A stretch of 64,000 nt of DNA from Pseudomonas mandelii (GTDB lineage Bacteria > Pseudomonadota > Gammaproteobacteria > Pseudomonadales > Pseudomonadaceae). Location of the stretch: contig NZ_LT629796.1 in NCBI RefSeq assembly GCF_900106065.1, forward strand, positions 3,379,501-3,443,500, read 5' to 3'. A model generated the notes under the pieces. The model searched no databases, was not told where the DNA came from, and saw only the letters and a program-made list of their open reading frames with translations. Below, one piece after another: positions 56,868-64,000 of the stretch. Position 1 is the first letter of the stretch, and each line of letters opens with the position of its first letter. The translations under genes and the position numbers were made by a program.

Positions 56868-58581
56868 CCTCGGCCAGCCAGCGTTCGCTTTTGCGACGGG
56901 CCTGTTCCAGGTTGTTCACGTAGGCCAGCTGACGCTGTTCCCGATGGATGCCCGCGCGCCTGAGCTTCAGGCGCACCCGTGGAGCGGTCGCCACCAGAAT
57001 CAGGCCGATGCCGTCCTTGCGGTAATCCCTCAGGATATTGTCGAAGGCGGCCAGCGCCGTCATGTCCAGCATCGGCACGGCGCTCATCTCGACGATCACC
57101 ACTTTGACCTCCGGGTTGAATTTACGTAGCACCCCCAGCGCTTTTTCAGCTGCGCCGAAGAACAGCGGCCCGCGTATCGCGTAGCAGCGAACGTGCTCCG
57201 GCATGTCCTGCAAGGCTTGATGGAAGCCGCGAGGCAGTTCGGCGGTGTCGGTGAGATCGCTCATGCGCTTGATAAATAACCCGGCGGCCAGCAGCAGGCC
57301 GACGGCGACGGCCATCACCATGTCGAACAACACTGTCAGGCTCAGGCAGGTCAGCAAGACCAGCACATCGCTGCGAGGCGCGATACGCAAGGTATGGAGC
57401 ACGTGTCGGGCCTCGCTCATGTTCCACGCCACCATGACCAGCAACGCGGCCAGTGCCGCCATCGGCAAGTAGCTGAAAAGCGGTGCCAGGACGAGAATTG
57501 CCATCAGCACCACGGCGCTATGAATAATGGCGGCCAGTGGCGAAAAGGCGCCGCTGCGCACGTTGGTGGCACTTCGGGCAATGGCCGCCGTGGCGGTAAT
57601 GCCACCGAACAACGGTGCGATCAGGTTGCCCAGGCCCTGGCCCAGCAGTTCTGCGTTGGGGTCGTGTTTGCTGCCGGTCATGCCATCCGCCACCACCGCA
57701 CACAACAAGGATTCGATGGCGCCGAGCATGGCAATGGCGAACGCGGGCGCCAGTAACTGACGGATCAAATCGTAAGACAGGTGCAGCGGCTGGCCGTCGG
57801 GGCCGGGTAGATTCCAAGGCCAATCGAAGCTTGGCAGGAACGGCGGAATGCCGGGATGGCTGACGCCGTCGACCATATAGCTGAATCGCTCACCCAATGT
57901 CGCCACCGCCAGCCCGCCGTGCTCCAGCGCCACCCCCAGGAGCGCGCCGATTGTCAGCGCCACCAGATGCCCCGGAATCCTCGGCACCCACCGTGGCCAG
58001 ACAATCAGAACGGCCAGGCATGTGAGGCCGATGATCCCGTCCCCTAGTCGGGCGCTGGGCAACGCCAGAATCAATACGCCCAGTTGTTCGATGTAGTGTT
58101 CTGCCTGGCCGGCGGTGGTCAGGCCCAGCAAATCCTTCAATTGCAGGGTGGCAATGACAATGCCGATCCCGGCGGTAAAGCCCAGGGTGACCGGGTACGG
58201 AATGTACTGAATCAACCGCCCGGCTCGAATCAGCCCCAAGGCAATGAGAATGACGCCGGCAAGCATGGTGCAAAGCAGCAGGCCGCCCAGGCCATATTGT
58301 TGGGTGATGGGCAACAGAATGACCACGAACGCGGCGGTCGGCCCACTGACATTGAAACGTGAACCTCCCGTCAGGGCGATCAGGGGCGCAGCGATCAGTA
58401 CCGTATACAACCCTTGCTGGGGCGGTACACCTACGGCAATCGCCAGGGCCATGGCCAACGGGATGGCGATAATCCCTACCGTCACCCCGGCACTGATGTC
58501 GCCGCGTAAGCGCCTGAGGGTGTAGCCGGCGCGCCAGGTCTGACGCCAGGCCGCAAACAACGGGGGGACGGAGAACGTCAT
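56860..58581 (-). CDS. SulP-family anion transporter with STAS domain
   Basis: 573 residues from the ATG at 58581, with GGGAG 6 bases upstream; a GTG two codons earlier is possible. An N-terminal membrane part of about 10-14 segments (SGPTAAFVVILLPITQQYG near 75-93) is followed by a C-terminal STAS domain (about 450-560, with VVIVEMSAVPMLDMTALAAFD). SulP proteins carry sulphate, bicarbonate or dicarboxylates; the E. coli relative DauA transports C4-dicarboxylates. The substrate is not determined. No carbonic anhydrase is fused. Confidence 0.88.
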   Translation of the reverse strand: MTFSVPPLFAAWRQTWRAGYTLRRLRGDISAGVTVGIIAIPLAMALAIAVGVPPQQGLYTVLIAAPLIALTGGSRFNVSGPTAAFVVILLPITQQYGLGGLLLCTMLAGVILIALGLIRAGRLIQYIPYPVTLGFTAGIGIVIATLQLKDLLGLTTAGQAEHYIEQLGVLILALPSARLGDGIIGLTCLAVLIVWPRWVPRIPGHLVALTIGALLGVALEHGGLAVATLGERFSYMVDGVSHPGIPPFLPSFDWPWNLPGPDGQPLHLSYDLIRQLLAPAFAIAMLGAIESLLCAVVADGMTGSKHDPNAELLGQGLGNLIAPLFGGITATAAIARSATNVRSGAFSPLAAIIHSAVVLMAILVLAPLFSYLPMAALAALLVMVAWNMSEARHVLHTLRIAPRSDVLVLLTCLSLTVLFDMVMAVAVGLLLAAGLFIKRMSDLTDTAELPRGFHQALQDMPEHVRCYAIRGPLFFGAAEKALGVLRKFNPEVKVVIVEMSAVPMLDMTALAAFDNILRDYRKDGIGLILVATAPRVRLKLRRAGIHREQRQLAYVNNLEQARRKSERWLAEEN

Positions 58582-58732
58582 GCACACTCCCTAGAAGACG
58601 ATGCACTGTTGAACGACGGCTGAAAGCTCGTCCAGCATGGCCAGCCTCGTACTGCGAAGTATTGACCTATATCGCCAATTCGCGCGGTTGATCCTCATGC
58701 TAGAGTGCTTGGCCTCGTCTTCGGAGCCCGTC

Positions 58733-59218
58733 ATGAGCCTTTTGATCCGCAGCTGCGCCGTCCTGTTGCTGACCCTCAGCCTGCCTCTGGCGGCCGCCCC
58801 GGCGCCGATGCACGCGCAGTTTCTGCCACCTGATGACCTGACCCTGCGTGACGCGGAGCCCGAGCAGCAACAGTTGTTGCAGGTCACCGAATATTCGGTG
58901 GTGGTTGGCAGCCAGCGTCAGTCCAATCAACAACCGATTCCGGTCACGTCTCCGATGATGATCCGCCTCAAGGGCAAATCCTTGAACAAGGGCGCGACCA
59001 TCAACCAGGTGCTGGTCAATTTCGACGGCGAAAGCAAAAGCCTGAAAAAGCCGATCTATGACGAAAAAAGCAAAACCCTGACGCTGTTTTACCCGATGGC
59101 GCAGTACCGGGTGGTGATCGATTTGTTGCGCAATGGCACGGTCTATTGCCAGTTCCTCAGCTACGCCAACGGCCATGTCTGGGCCGATCTGCACACGGGC
59201 GCTGTTCGTCCGCGTTGA
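58733..59218 (+). CDS. Periplasmic conserved Pseudomonas protein, function unknown
   Basis: 161 residues from the ATG at 58733, with CGGAG upstream. A Sec signal peptide (SLLIRSCAVLLLTLSLPLAAA) is cut before PAPMHAQ. The mature part is mostly beta-like and polar, with one Cys and LLRNGTVYCQFLSYANGHVWADLHTG near the C terminus. No family recognised. It starts after 150 bases of intergenic DNA and is followed by the PA4642-type gene after 63 bases on the same strand. Confidence 0.78.
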   Translation: MSLLIRSCAVLLLTLSLPLAAAPAPMHAQFLPPDDLTLRDAEPEQQQLLQVTEYSVVVGSQRQSNQQPIPVTSPMMIRLKGKSLNKGATINQVLVNFDGESKSLKKPIYDEKSKTLTLFYPMAQYRVVIDLLRNGTVYCQFLSYANGHVWADLHTGAVRPR

Positions 59219-59281
59219 GCCTTGTGCCCGGGCAGGGGTAAACTGCCCGCCCCGTGAAATGTCTGCGAGCTGGAGTCGGCA

Positions 59282-59569
59282 ATGCGTAAAGATAAGAAAC
59301 AAGTGATTGGTGACGAGATCGGCGATGAGCAGATCAAGTTGTTTCTCGATTTCGAACCGGTCGACGCCACTTCGCCGTCCCTGCATAAGCTGATCAAGGC
59401 CTACCGTGGCCTGCGCATCGATGACTTCGAGCGTTTTCTGACATTCTTCGTCGCAGCCGGCCTGGACCTGGATGGCAAGGATGAGCACGGCAATGACTTC
59501 GTCGCCCTGATCAAGGATCAGCGCAATGCCGCCGAGTACATCGAGTTGATTGCCAAGGCGCGCGGCTGA
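59282..59569 (+). CDS. PA4642-family small protein
   Basis: 95 residues, MRKDKKQVIGDEIGDEQIKLFLDFEP..., a conserved small cytoplasmic protein of pseudomonads (PA4642 type), acidic, helical and with an aldolase-like or DNA-binding role not shown. Synteny with mqo on the far side of a REP pair is kept with P. aeruginosa, which supports the genus call. Confidence 0.82.
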   Translation: MRKDKKQVIGDEIGDEQIKLFLDFEPVDATSPSLHKLIKAYRGLRIDDFERFLTFFVAAGLDLDGKDEHGNDFVALIKDQRNAAEYIELIAKARG

Positions 59570-59588
59570 TCCCGGACACACCGGAATA

Positions 59589-59700
59589 TGTGGCGAGGGA
59601 GCTTGCTCCCGCTTGAGTGCGCAGCGCTCACAAAATCTATGCCGTTCGCAGAGCTTTGGGGCCGCTTCGCAGCCCAGCGGGAGCAAGCTCCCTCGCCACA
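59589..59700. repeat. REP pair, family C (inverted repeat)
   Basis: Perfect 25-base arms 59589-59613 and 59676-59700 (core GCGAGGGAGCTTGCTCCCGC), with a 62-base centre. It is a third REP family in the window, also seen at 63836-63969, between convergent genes. Confidence 0.85.
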
Positions 59701-59721
59701 AAGATAATTTCAGCGTCCTAA

Positions 59722-59759
59722 AAAAAACGCCCCGCTCTCACTGAGAACGGGGCGTTTTT
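59722..59759 (-). terminator. Terminator of mqo
   Basis: AAAAAACGCCCCG pairs with CGGGGCGTTTTT across a CTCTCACTGAGAA loop that can add pairs; seven or more Ts follow on the minus strand. It lies 13 bases after the mqo stop and probably also stops the opposite strand. Confidence 0.88.
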
Positions 59760-59771
59760 CATGCGGCCGAA

Positions 59772-61280
59772 TCAAGCGTAGCTTTCGGTCTCGTTACTGG
59801 CTTCAACCAGTTCCAGGGCGACGTTGTTGTGCGCATTGATCTTGCGATACAGCGCAGCGTCGGTTTCCAGAACTTTTTCCCGGGCCGGGAAGATTTCCGC
59901 CAGTTTGGCAGCCCATTCGCCGGATGCCTTGTTCGGGAAGCATTTTTCAATCAGCTCAAGCATGATCGAAACAGTCACCGAAGCGCCTGGGGAGGCGCCG
60001 AGCAGGGCGGCAAGGGAACCGTCCTTGGCCGCGACCAGTTCGGTACCGAACTGCAGAACGCCGCCTTTTTTCGGATCCTTCTTGATGATCTGCACCCGTT
60101 GGCCGGCCACTTCCAGGCGCCAGTCTTCGGCTTTCGCCTCAGGGTAAAAGCGACGCAGGGAGTCCAGACGCTGCTCCATCGACTGCATCACTTCGCTGAC
60201 CAGGTACTTGGTCAGGTCCATGTTGTTTTTCGCCACGGCCAGCATCGGGCCGATGTTGCCGGCGCGAACCGACATCGGCAGGTCCATGAAGGAGCCATGC
60301 TTGAGGAACTTGGTGGTGAAACCGGCATAAGGTCCGAACAGCAGGGACTTCTTGCCATCGACCACGCGGGTATCCAGGTGCGGCACCGACATCGGTGGAG
60401 AACCCACCGCAGCCTGGCTGTAGACCTTGGCCTGGTGATGCTTGACCACTTCCGGATTGTCGCAACGCAGCCACTGGCCACTGATCGGGAAGCCGCCGAA
60501 GCCTTTGCTTTCTTCGATGCCCGAGGCCTGCAACAGCGGCAGTGCCGCGCCGCCCGCACCGAGGAAGACGAATTTGGCGTCGACTTCACGGGTGTTGCCG
60601 CTGTTGACGTCCTTGATGCTGACGGTCCAGCCGCTGCCGTTACGCTTGAGGCCCGTCACGCGCTTGCAGTACTTGACCTGGGCATCGGGTGCGCTGGTCA
60701 GGTGCTTGAGCAATTGATTGGTCAGGGCGCCGAAGTTGACGTCGGTGCCGTTCATTACGCGGGTGGCTGCGACGACTTCGTCGGCTGGCCGGCCCGGCAT
60801 CATCAACGGCATCCAGTCGGCCATGGTGGCCTTGTCTTCGGTGTATTCCATGTCCGAGAAGGCGTGGTGCTTACTCAGGGTCTTGAAGCGTTCCTTGAGG
60901 AAGGAAACGCCATCATTGCCCTGCACGAAGCTGAGGTGCGGCACCGGGCTGATGAACGTCTTGCAGGAGCCGAACGTGCCTTTTTTGGTCAGGTAGGACC
61001 AGAACTGCTTCGACACTTCAAACTGAGTGTTGATGTGCACGGCTTTCTTGATGTCGACGCTGCCGTCGGCCGCTTGCGGCGTGTAATTGAGCTCACACAG
61101 CCCGGCGTGACCGGTACCGGCGTTGTTCCATGGGTTGGAACTCTCCGCAGCACCGGAATCCATCAGCTCGACGACTTCCAGCTTGATCGCGGGGTCGAGT
61201 TCTTTGAGCAGTACGGCAAGGGTGGCACTCATGATGCCGGCCCCAACCAGTACTACGTCGACTGCTTCGTTATGCGCCAT
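59772..61280 (-). CDS. mqo: Malate:quinone oxidoreductase
   Basis: 502 residues; a peripheral membrane FAD enzyme of the citric acid cycle that oxidises malate to oxaloacetate and passes electrons to quinone. FAD loop [20 protein letters not shown] at 9-28, with [20 protein letters not shown] near 47-66 and SGQWLRCDN near 263. It is the MqoB type of pseudomonads (PA4640). Its upstream region is unusually long and without a clear gene. Confidence 0.95.
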   Translation of the reverse strand: MAHNEAVDVVLVGAGIMSATLAVLLKELDPAIKLEVVELMDSGAAESSNPWNNAGTGHAGLCELNYTPQAADGSVDIKKAVHINTQFEVSKQFWSYLTKKGTFGSCKTFISPVPHLSFVQGNDGVSFLKERFKTLSKHHAFSDMEYTEDKATMADWMPLMMPGRPADEVVAATRVMNGTDVNFGALTNQLLKHLTSAPDAQVKYCKRVTGLKRNGSGWTVSIKDVNSGNTREVDAKFVFLGAGGAALPLLQASGIEESKGFGGFPISGQWLRCDNPEVVKHHQAKVYSQAAVGSPPMSVPHLDTRVVDGKKSLLFGPYAGFTTKFLKHGSFMDLPMSVRAGNIGPMLAVAKNNMDLTKYLVSEVMQSMEQRLDSLRRFYPEAKAEDWRLEVAGQRVQIIKKDPKKGGVLQFGTELVAAKDGSLAALLGASPGASVTVSIMLELIEKCFPNKASGEWAAKLAEIFPAREKVLETDAALYRKINAHNNVALELVEASNETESYA

Positions 61281-62018
61281 TTAACGCGTCTCCAAAATCT
61301 GCAGCACCAAATTGTCGGCATGGCTGCCAGGCGTTCCGGGGCGTGTCAGTGATGCCCAGGTACCCGTGGTCAGTGTTGCCATGTCCGAATCTTCGCAATT
61401 TTTCGCAACTTCGACGGATGCATGCGGCCGGGCCTAAAGAGTTACATGAACTCATCTCAGCGCGCGGCTGGCAATTCGACTTATGGTCGAGACATCCGTT
61501 TGTGCAACCAAATCCGTAGCGGACAGGCTTCAGGCTCCGGTGTTCGAGGAGTACTCGGTCCTGTGTCGTTGGGCTGTTTCAGACGCTAATGGTGCATGTT
61601 CAGACGCAAAACTATTCATTTGCTCGCCACACTCTTGTGAAGTTGTGAAAACCCGTTTTTTTCACGCTCTTTTGAAGACGTGAACCTCAAAAAAGGGCTG
61701 TCCCAGCCTGGCACCGTGCCCGGATGGATTGCCGTCATGGGGTACATGACAGGCAAAACGGGCAAACAGCTCAGTGACCGAGCGTAATGACAGCTCTGCA
61801 GATTCGCGAAAAGTGGGGTTTTTGCTCAAGGAACAGCAAGCGCGCCAGCTTCACTCGATCTGTGTGGGCGGCTCTCTGTGGGCGGTGCGGGGTGCCAATA
61901 CCGAAGCATTGACGATGCTGCGAGGCCCGATCAGGAGACGTCCTTATAATCGGGGGGAGATTGTATCTAAGAAACGCAGGGAAATGGACGTGTTTAATGA
62001 CTTTTATTAGGCGTCTGG
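61281..62018. other. Non-coding stretch upstream of mqo
   Basis: About 740 bases with no convincing gene; open frames here lack start signals and family likeness. It holds a GTGAAAA...TTTTCAC hairpin (61645-61665) and a GTCATG-N5-CATGAC inverted repeat (61734-61750). It should include the mqo promoter and perhaps an RNA or regulator sites. Confidence 0.5.
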
Positions 62019-62252
62019 TCAGGTGGTCAACAGATGTTGCACCCGTGCACGTGGCCGGCGCTGGCTGACACGGGCGCTCGGGGGCAGGGGATGGTGCAAC
62101 CAGTTGAGGCGGATTTCTTCGATTTCGACCCAGCCATCGCCCATCGGCTGGAGGCTGCACTGCTTGAACGCCTGGCAATGGCCATTGCGGTCGAGCAGGG
62201 CAAAACTGCGGTGCAAGGGGCGTGGCGCGAACAGCGAGATGAGATAACGCAT
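62019..62252 (-). CDS. PA4639-like small conserved protein
   Basis: 77 residues from the ATG at 62252, with AAGGT about 8 bases upstream. The sequence RYLISLFAPRPLHRSFALLDRNGHCQAFKQCSLQPMGDGWVEIEE is recalled from pseudomonads. It is basic, with a possible short hydrophobic N terminus, and its function is unknown. The gene faces the yajG gene with 205 bases between. Confidence 0.68.
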   Translation of the reverse strand: MRYLISLFAPRPLHRSFALLDRNGHCQAFKQCSLQPMGDGWVEIEEIRLNWLHHPLPPSARVSQRRPRARVQHLLTT

Positions 62253-62457
62253 GACAAAGTACCTTGTGGGTGACCTGCCGAGAAGGTTGCCAGCAAGCCG
62301 TGACGTGAAAGTGTATGGGCGATGACAGATCTGTGACACGAGGGGGTTTCTGATGGGTTTGTAGGAAATTACTTCAATCATTGCAGCGCCCTAGTTCGCT
62401 GCAGTGGCGCACGGCTATACTGCGGGCCTGTTTGTGCCTGATTCTGGAGAGAAGAGC

Positions 62458-63042
62458 ATGTTGCAACGCCTGTTGTTCGGTTTGATCACTGTGACCAGTT
62501 TGACCCTCGTCGGCTGCGCCCACAGCCCGCAACAACTGAACCCTGAACCCAAGCTGACAGCTCAGCTGGCGCCGGTCGGCCGCGGTCAGCCGGTGGTGGT
62601 GCGTGTGGTGGATGGTCGTCCGTCGCCAACCCTGGGCACCCGTGGTGGCTTGTACCCCGAGACCAGCGCGATCACCGTGCAGGGCGCGCAGATCCTGCCG
62701 AAGTTGCAGGCACAGGCCGAGGCGGCCGTGCGGTTGCTGGGCTTCACCCCGACCTCGAATGCGCTGAATGCCCCGCAATTGACCGTTACCCTGGCCGAGT
62801 TGAAGTATCAGTCGCCTAAAGAAGGCATGTACGTGACTGAAGCGACCATCGGCGCAACTTTCCGCTCGGATGTGCAGAACGCCAACCGTCGCTACAGCGG
62901 CCGTTACGGCGCATCCCTGGACCAGCGTTTCGGTATGGCGCCGAATCAGGAAACCAACACCAAGCTGGTCAGCGACGTGTTGAGCGATGCGTTGACGCGT
63001 CTGTTCAAGGACCCGACGATTGGTCAGATTCTCGGCGAGTAA
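62458..63042 (+). CDS. YajG-family lipoprotein
   Basis: 194 residues from the ATG at 62458. Lipoprotein signal with lipobox LVGC, Cys at about residue 19. The mature part fits the YajG family (VVDGRPSPTLGTRGGLYPETSAI, and YVTEATIGATFRSDVQNANRRYSGRYG); these are outer-membrane lipoproteins of unknown role. GGAGA lies about 8 bases upstream. The terminator at 63057-63093 follows. Confidence 0.87.
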   Translation: MLQRLLFGLITVTSLTLVGCAHSPQQLNPEPKLTAQLAPVGRGQPVVVRVVDGRPSPTLGTRGGLYPETSAITVQGAQILPKLQAQAEAAVRLLGFTPTSNALNAPQLTVTLAELKYQSPKEGMYVTEATIGATFRSDVQNANRRYSGRYGASLDQRFGMAPNQETNTKLVSDVLSDALTRLFKDPTIGQILGE

Positions 63043-63056
63043 CTTTCGCGAGATTC

Positions 63057-63093
63057 AAAAAAGCCCGGTGCCAGTAATGGCTCCGGGCTTTTT
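63057..63093. terminator. Bidirectional terminator after the yajG-type gene
   Basis: AAAAAAGCCCGG pairs with CCGGGCTTTTT, the centre TGCCAGTAATGGCT adding pairs. T runs lie on both strands. Confidence 0.88.
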
Positions 63094-63139
63094 CATGCCT
63101 GCTGATTACCGATCACCAGCAGGCGCGAGGCTGGTGGGG

Positions 63140-63421
63140 TCAGGCCGCTTGTGAATAGAAATCCAGCACGCTCACGCCGGTCAGCAAATCCGTTTCTGGC
63201 AAATCCGCATGCTGATGCCCGCCCAGTGCGCAATAAACCAGCCAATGGCGGTCCTGAACGTTAAAGGCGAGGCTTCCTACGAGGTTTTGTTGTTCGTCAC
63301 TCTGGGCGATGAGGTAGAGGCGGTCCTGGTTTTCGGCGTGCAGCATGACGGTATCCGTGTCGGTTTCGAGGGCCGCCAGACTGGCGTATTCAGATGACGG
63401 AGCCGTGACACAGGGCAGCAT
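63140..63421 (-). CDS. Small conserved hypothetical protein
   Basis: 93 residues if begun at the ATG at 63421; this start is uncertain, as no good ribosome-binding site precedes it and the frame is open to the window's right edge. The readable part (ENQDRLYLIAQSDEQQNLVGSLAFNVQDRHWLVYCALGGHQHADLPE) is a compact beta-like sequence without signal peptide or membrane segment. Coding is supported by codon use. Function unknown; it converges on the yajG-type gene. Confidence 0.55.
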   Translation of the reverse strand: MLPCVTAPSSEYASLAALETDTDTVMLHAENQDRLYLIAQSDEQQNLVGSLAFNVQDRHWLVYCALGGHQHADLPETDLLTGVSVLDFYSQAA

Positions 63422-63538
63422 TTGGTCAGATGGTTCGTTATTTGTCGGAAAGGCAGGGCAGGGGGACAGGCTTTCGGTAGAATTCGCGCCGCGGTCGTCG
63501 GTTCGGCGTCTGCCACACCTGTTTTGCCGAGGTCCGTG

Positions 63539-63817
63539 ATGTCGTTGCATTTGATTTCGCTGTTCACCCACCATCCCGCCAAGTTGATCAACCTGCTGGC
63601 CTTGCTGTTGGCCTTCCCGGGTAGTTGGCTGCTGCATGCCACGCGTCGCCGTGAACAACGCGCCATGGCGAGCCTTGTCGCCCAACGCCAGAGCCGCCCG
63701 AACGAAGAGCCCACCCTGGATTGGGCGACATTGCGCATGAACCGGTTTTTCTACCGCTTCGGCTTCGCGTGCCTGGGGTTGGCGTTGCTGGTGTCTTGGA
63801 TCAGCACCTGGTTCTGA
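63539..63817 (+). CDS. Small inner-membrane protein, function unknown
   Basis: 92 residues from the ATG at 63539, with GAGG about 7 bases upstream. Two hydrophobic helices (about 15-32 and 72-90) flank a basic, polar middle, so both ends would lie on the same side. It begins 118 bases from the divergent minus-strand gene. A REP pair follows its stop. Confidence 0.72.
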   Translation: MSLHLISLFTHHPAKLINLLALLLAFPGSWLLHATRRREQRAMASLVAQRQSRPNEEPTLDWATLRMNRFFYRFGFACLGLALLVSWISTWF

Positions 63818-63835
63818 ATCTTTGACGCAGAACCT

Positions 63836-63969
63836 TGTGGCGAGGGAGCTTGCTCCCGCTGGACTGCGAAGCGGCCCCACAACCAGCCATCCTTGTAGCG
63901 TCAGGCAAACCGCGAGCACCGATGTTTCGACTGCTGCTGAGTCGGGCGGGAGCAAGCTCCCTCGCCACA
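63836..63969. repeat. REP pair, family C (inverted repeat)
   Basis: Arms at 63836-63860 and about 63945-63969 with the GCGAGGGAGCTTGCTCCCGC core, same family as 59589-59700, with an 84-base centre. Confidence 0.8.
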
Positions 63970-64000
63970 GGTACAGAGCCTTGCCCACCTACCGCGTCGA

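Noticed and set aside
59829..61352. Plus-strand frame of 507 residues
   Set aside because: Antisense to mqo; no family likeness and repetitive basic composition.
61774..62010. 78-residue frame on the plus strand upstream of mqo
   Set aside because: GTG start without a clear ribosome-binding site, no recognisable protein and mixed codon use; left as part of the non-coding stretch.
63422..63988. Longer version of the small minus-strand protein at 63140
   Set aside because: The extension is antisense to the small membrane protein gene and includes a REP arm; it lacks family features.

Overview
This window is about 64 kb of chromosome from a Pseudomonas of the fluorescens type. The evidence is the GC-rich coding style, many genes found mainly in pseudomonads (the long HolD psi subunit next to rimI, the PA4642-type and PA4639-type small proteins, a BdlA-like receptor), the order lolB-ispE-tRNA-Gln-prs-rplY-pth-ychF and hemA-prfA-prmC-moeB-murI, and palindromic REP pairs in many intergenic spaces. 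I see no rRNA, prophage, insertion sequence or CRISPR array. The call of genus is inference from gene content; no search was run.

Layout. 1-3.7 kb: mksF-mksE-mksB condensin operon on the minus strand, with mksB cut by the window edge. 3.8-7 kb: holD-rimI, an acidic conserved protein, beta-carbonic anhydrase and a SET-domain protein. 7-12.6 kb: hscC (Hsp70) with a membrane-bound J-like protein and a secreted protein, then a divergent MntA-HepT toxin-antitoxin pair. 12.6-20.6 kb: AtoE transporter, MFS transporter, BdlA-like PAS-PAS-MCP receptor, flavin reductase, cupin, AraC regulator, ddlA and a gamma-glutamylcyclotransferase-like protein. 20.7-28.6 kb: HigB/HigA pair, gamma-glutamyltransferase lipoprotein, DUF2817 metallopeptidase, tRNA-Met, a transmembrane chemoreceptor and a fosmidomycin-type exporter. 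28.7-41.2 kb is housekeeping: ychF, pth, rplY, prs, tRNA-Gln, ispE, lolB, a TPR lipoprotein, then hemA, prfA, prmC, moeB, murI and a PagL-type lipid A deacylase.

41.3-52.6 kb is the most interesting part. Nine genes (DUF523/DUF1722, a LitR-like MerR regulator, photolyase, NTF2-like, SDR, FAD amine-oxidase-like, DUF1365, CFA-synthase-like and DUF2878) run on the minus strand with every junction overlapping. A second minus-strand unit (renalase-like flavoprotein plus a Trp-rich protein) lies next to it. Both start regions carry repeated TGTACA palindromes; in the first, one copy sits inside a good -35/-10 promoter. Together they look like a light or singlet-oxygen regulon that repairs DNA and remodels membrane lipids. 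A divergent TIGR01777 oxidoreductase and hemH (ferrochelatase, acting on a photosensitising porphyrin) follow.

52.6-64 kb: uraA-upp and hpt (pyrimidine and purine salvage), wbuC-like cupin, SulP transporter, small conserved proteins, malate:quinone oxidoreductase, YajG lipoprotein, and more REP pairs. Most operons end in strong hairpin terminators or in REP inverted repeats.
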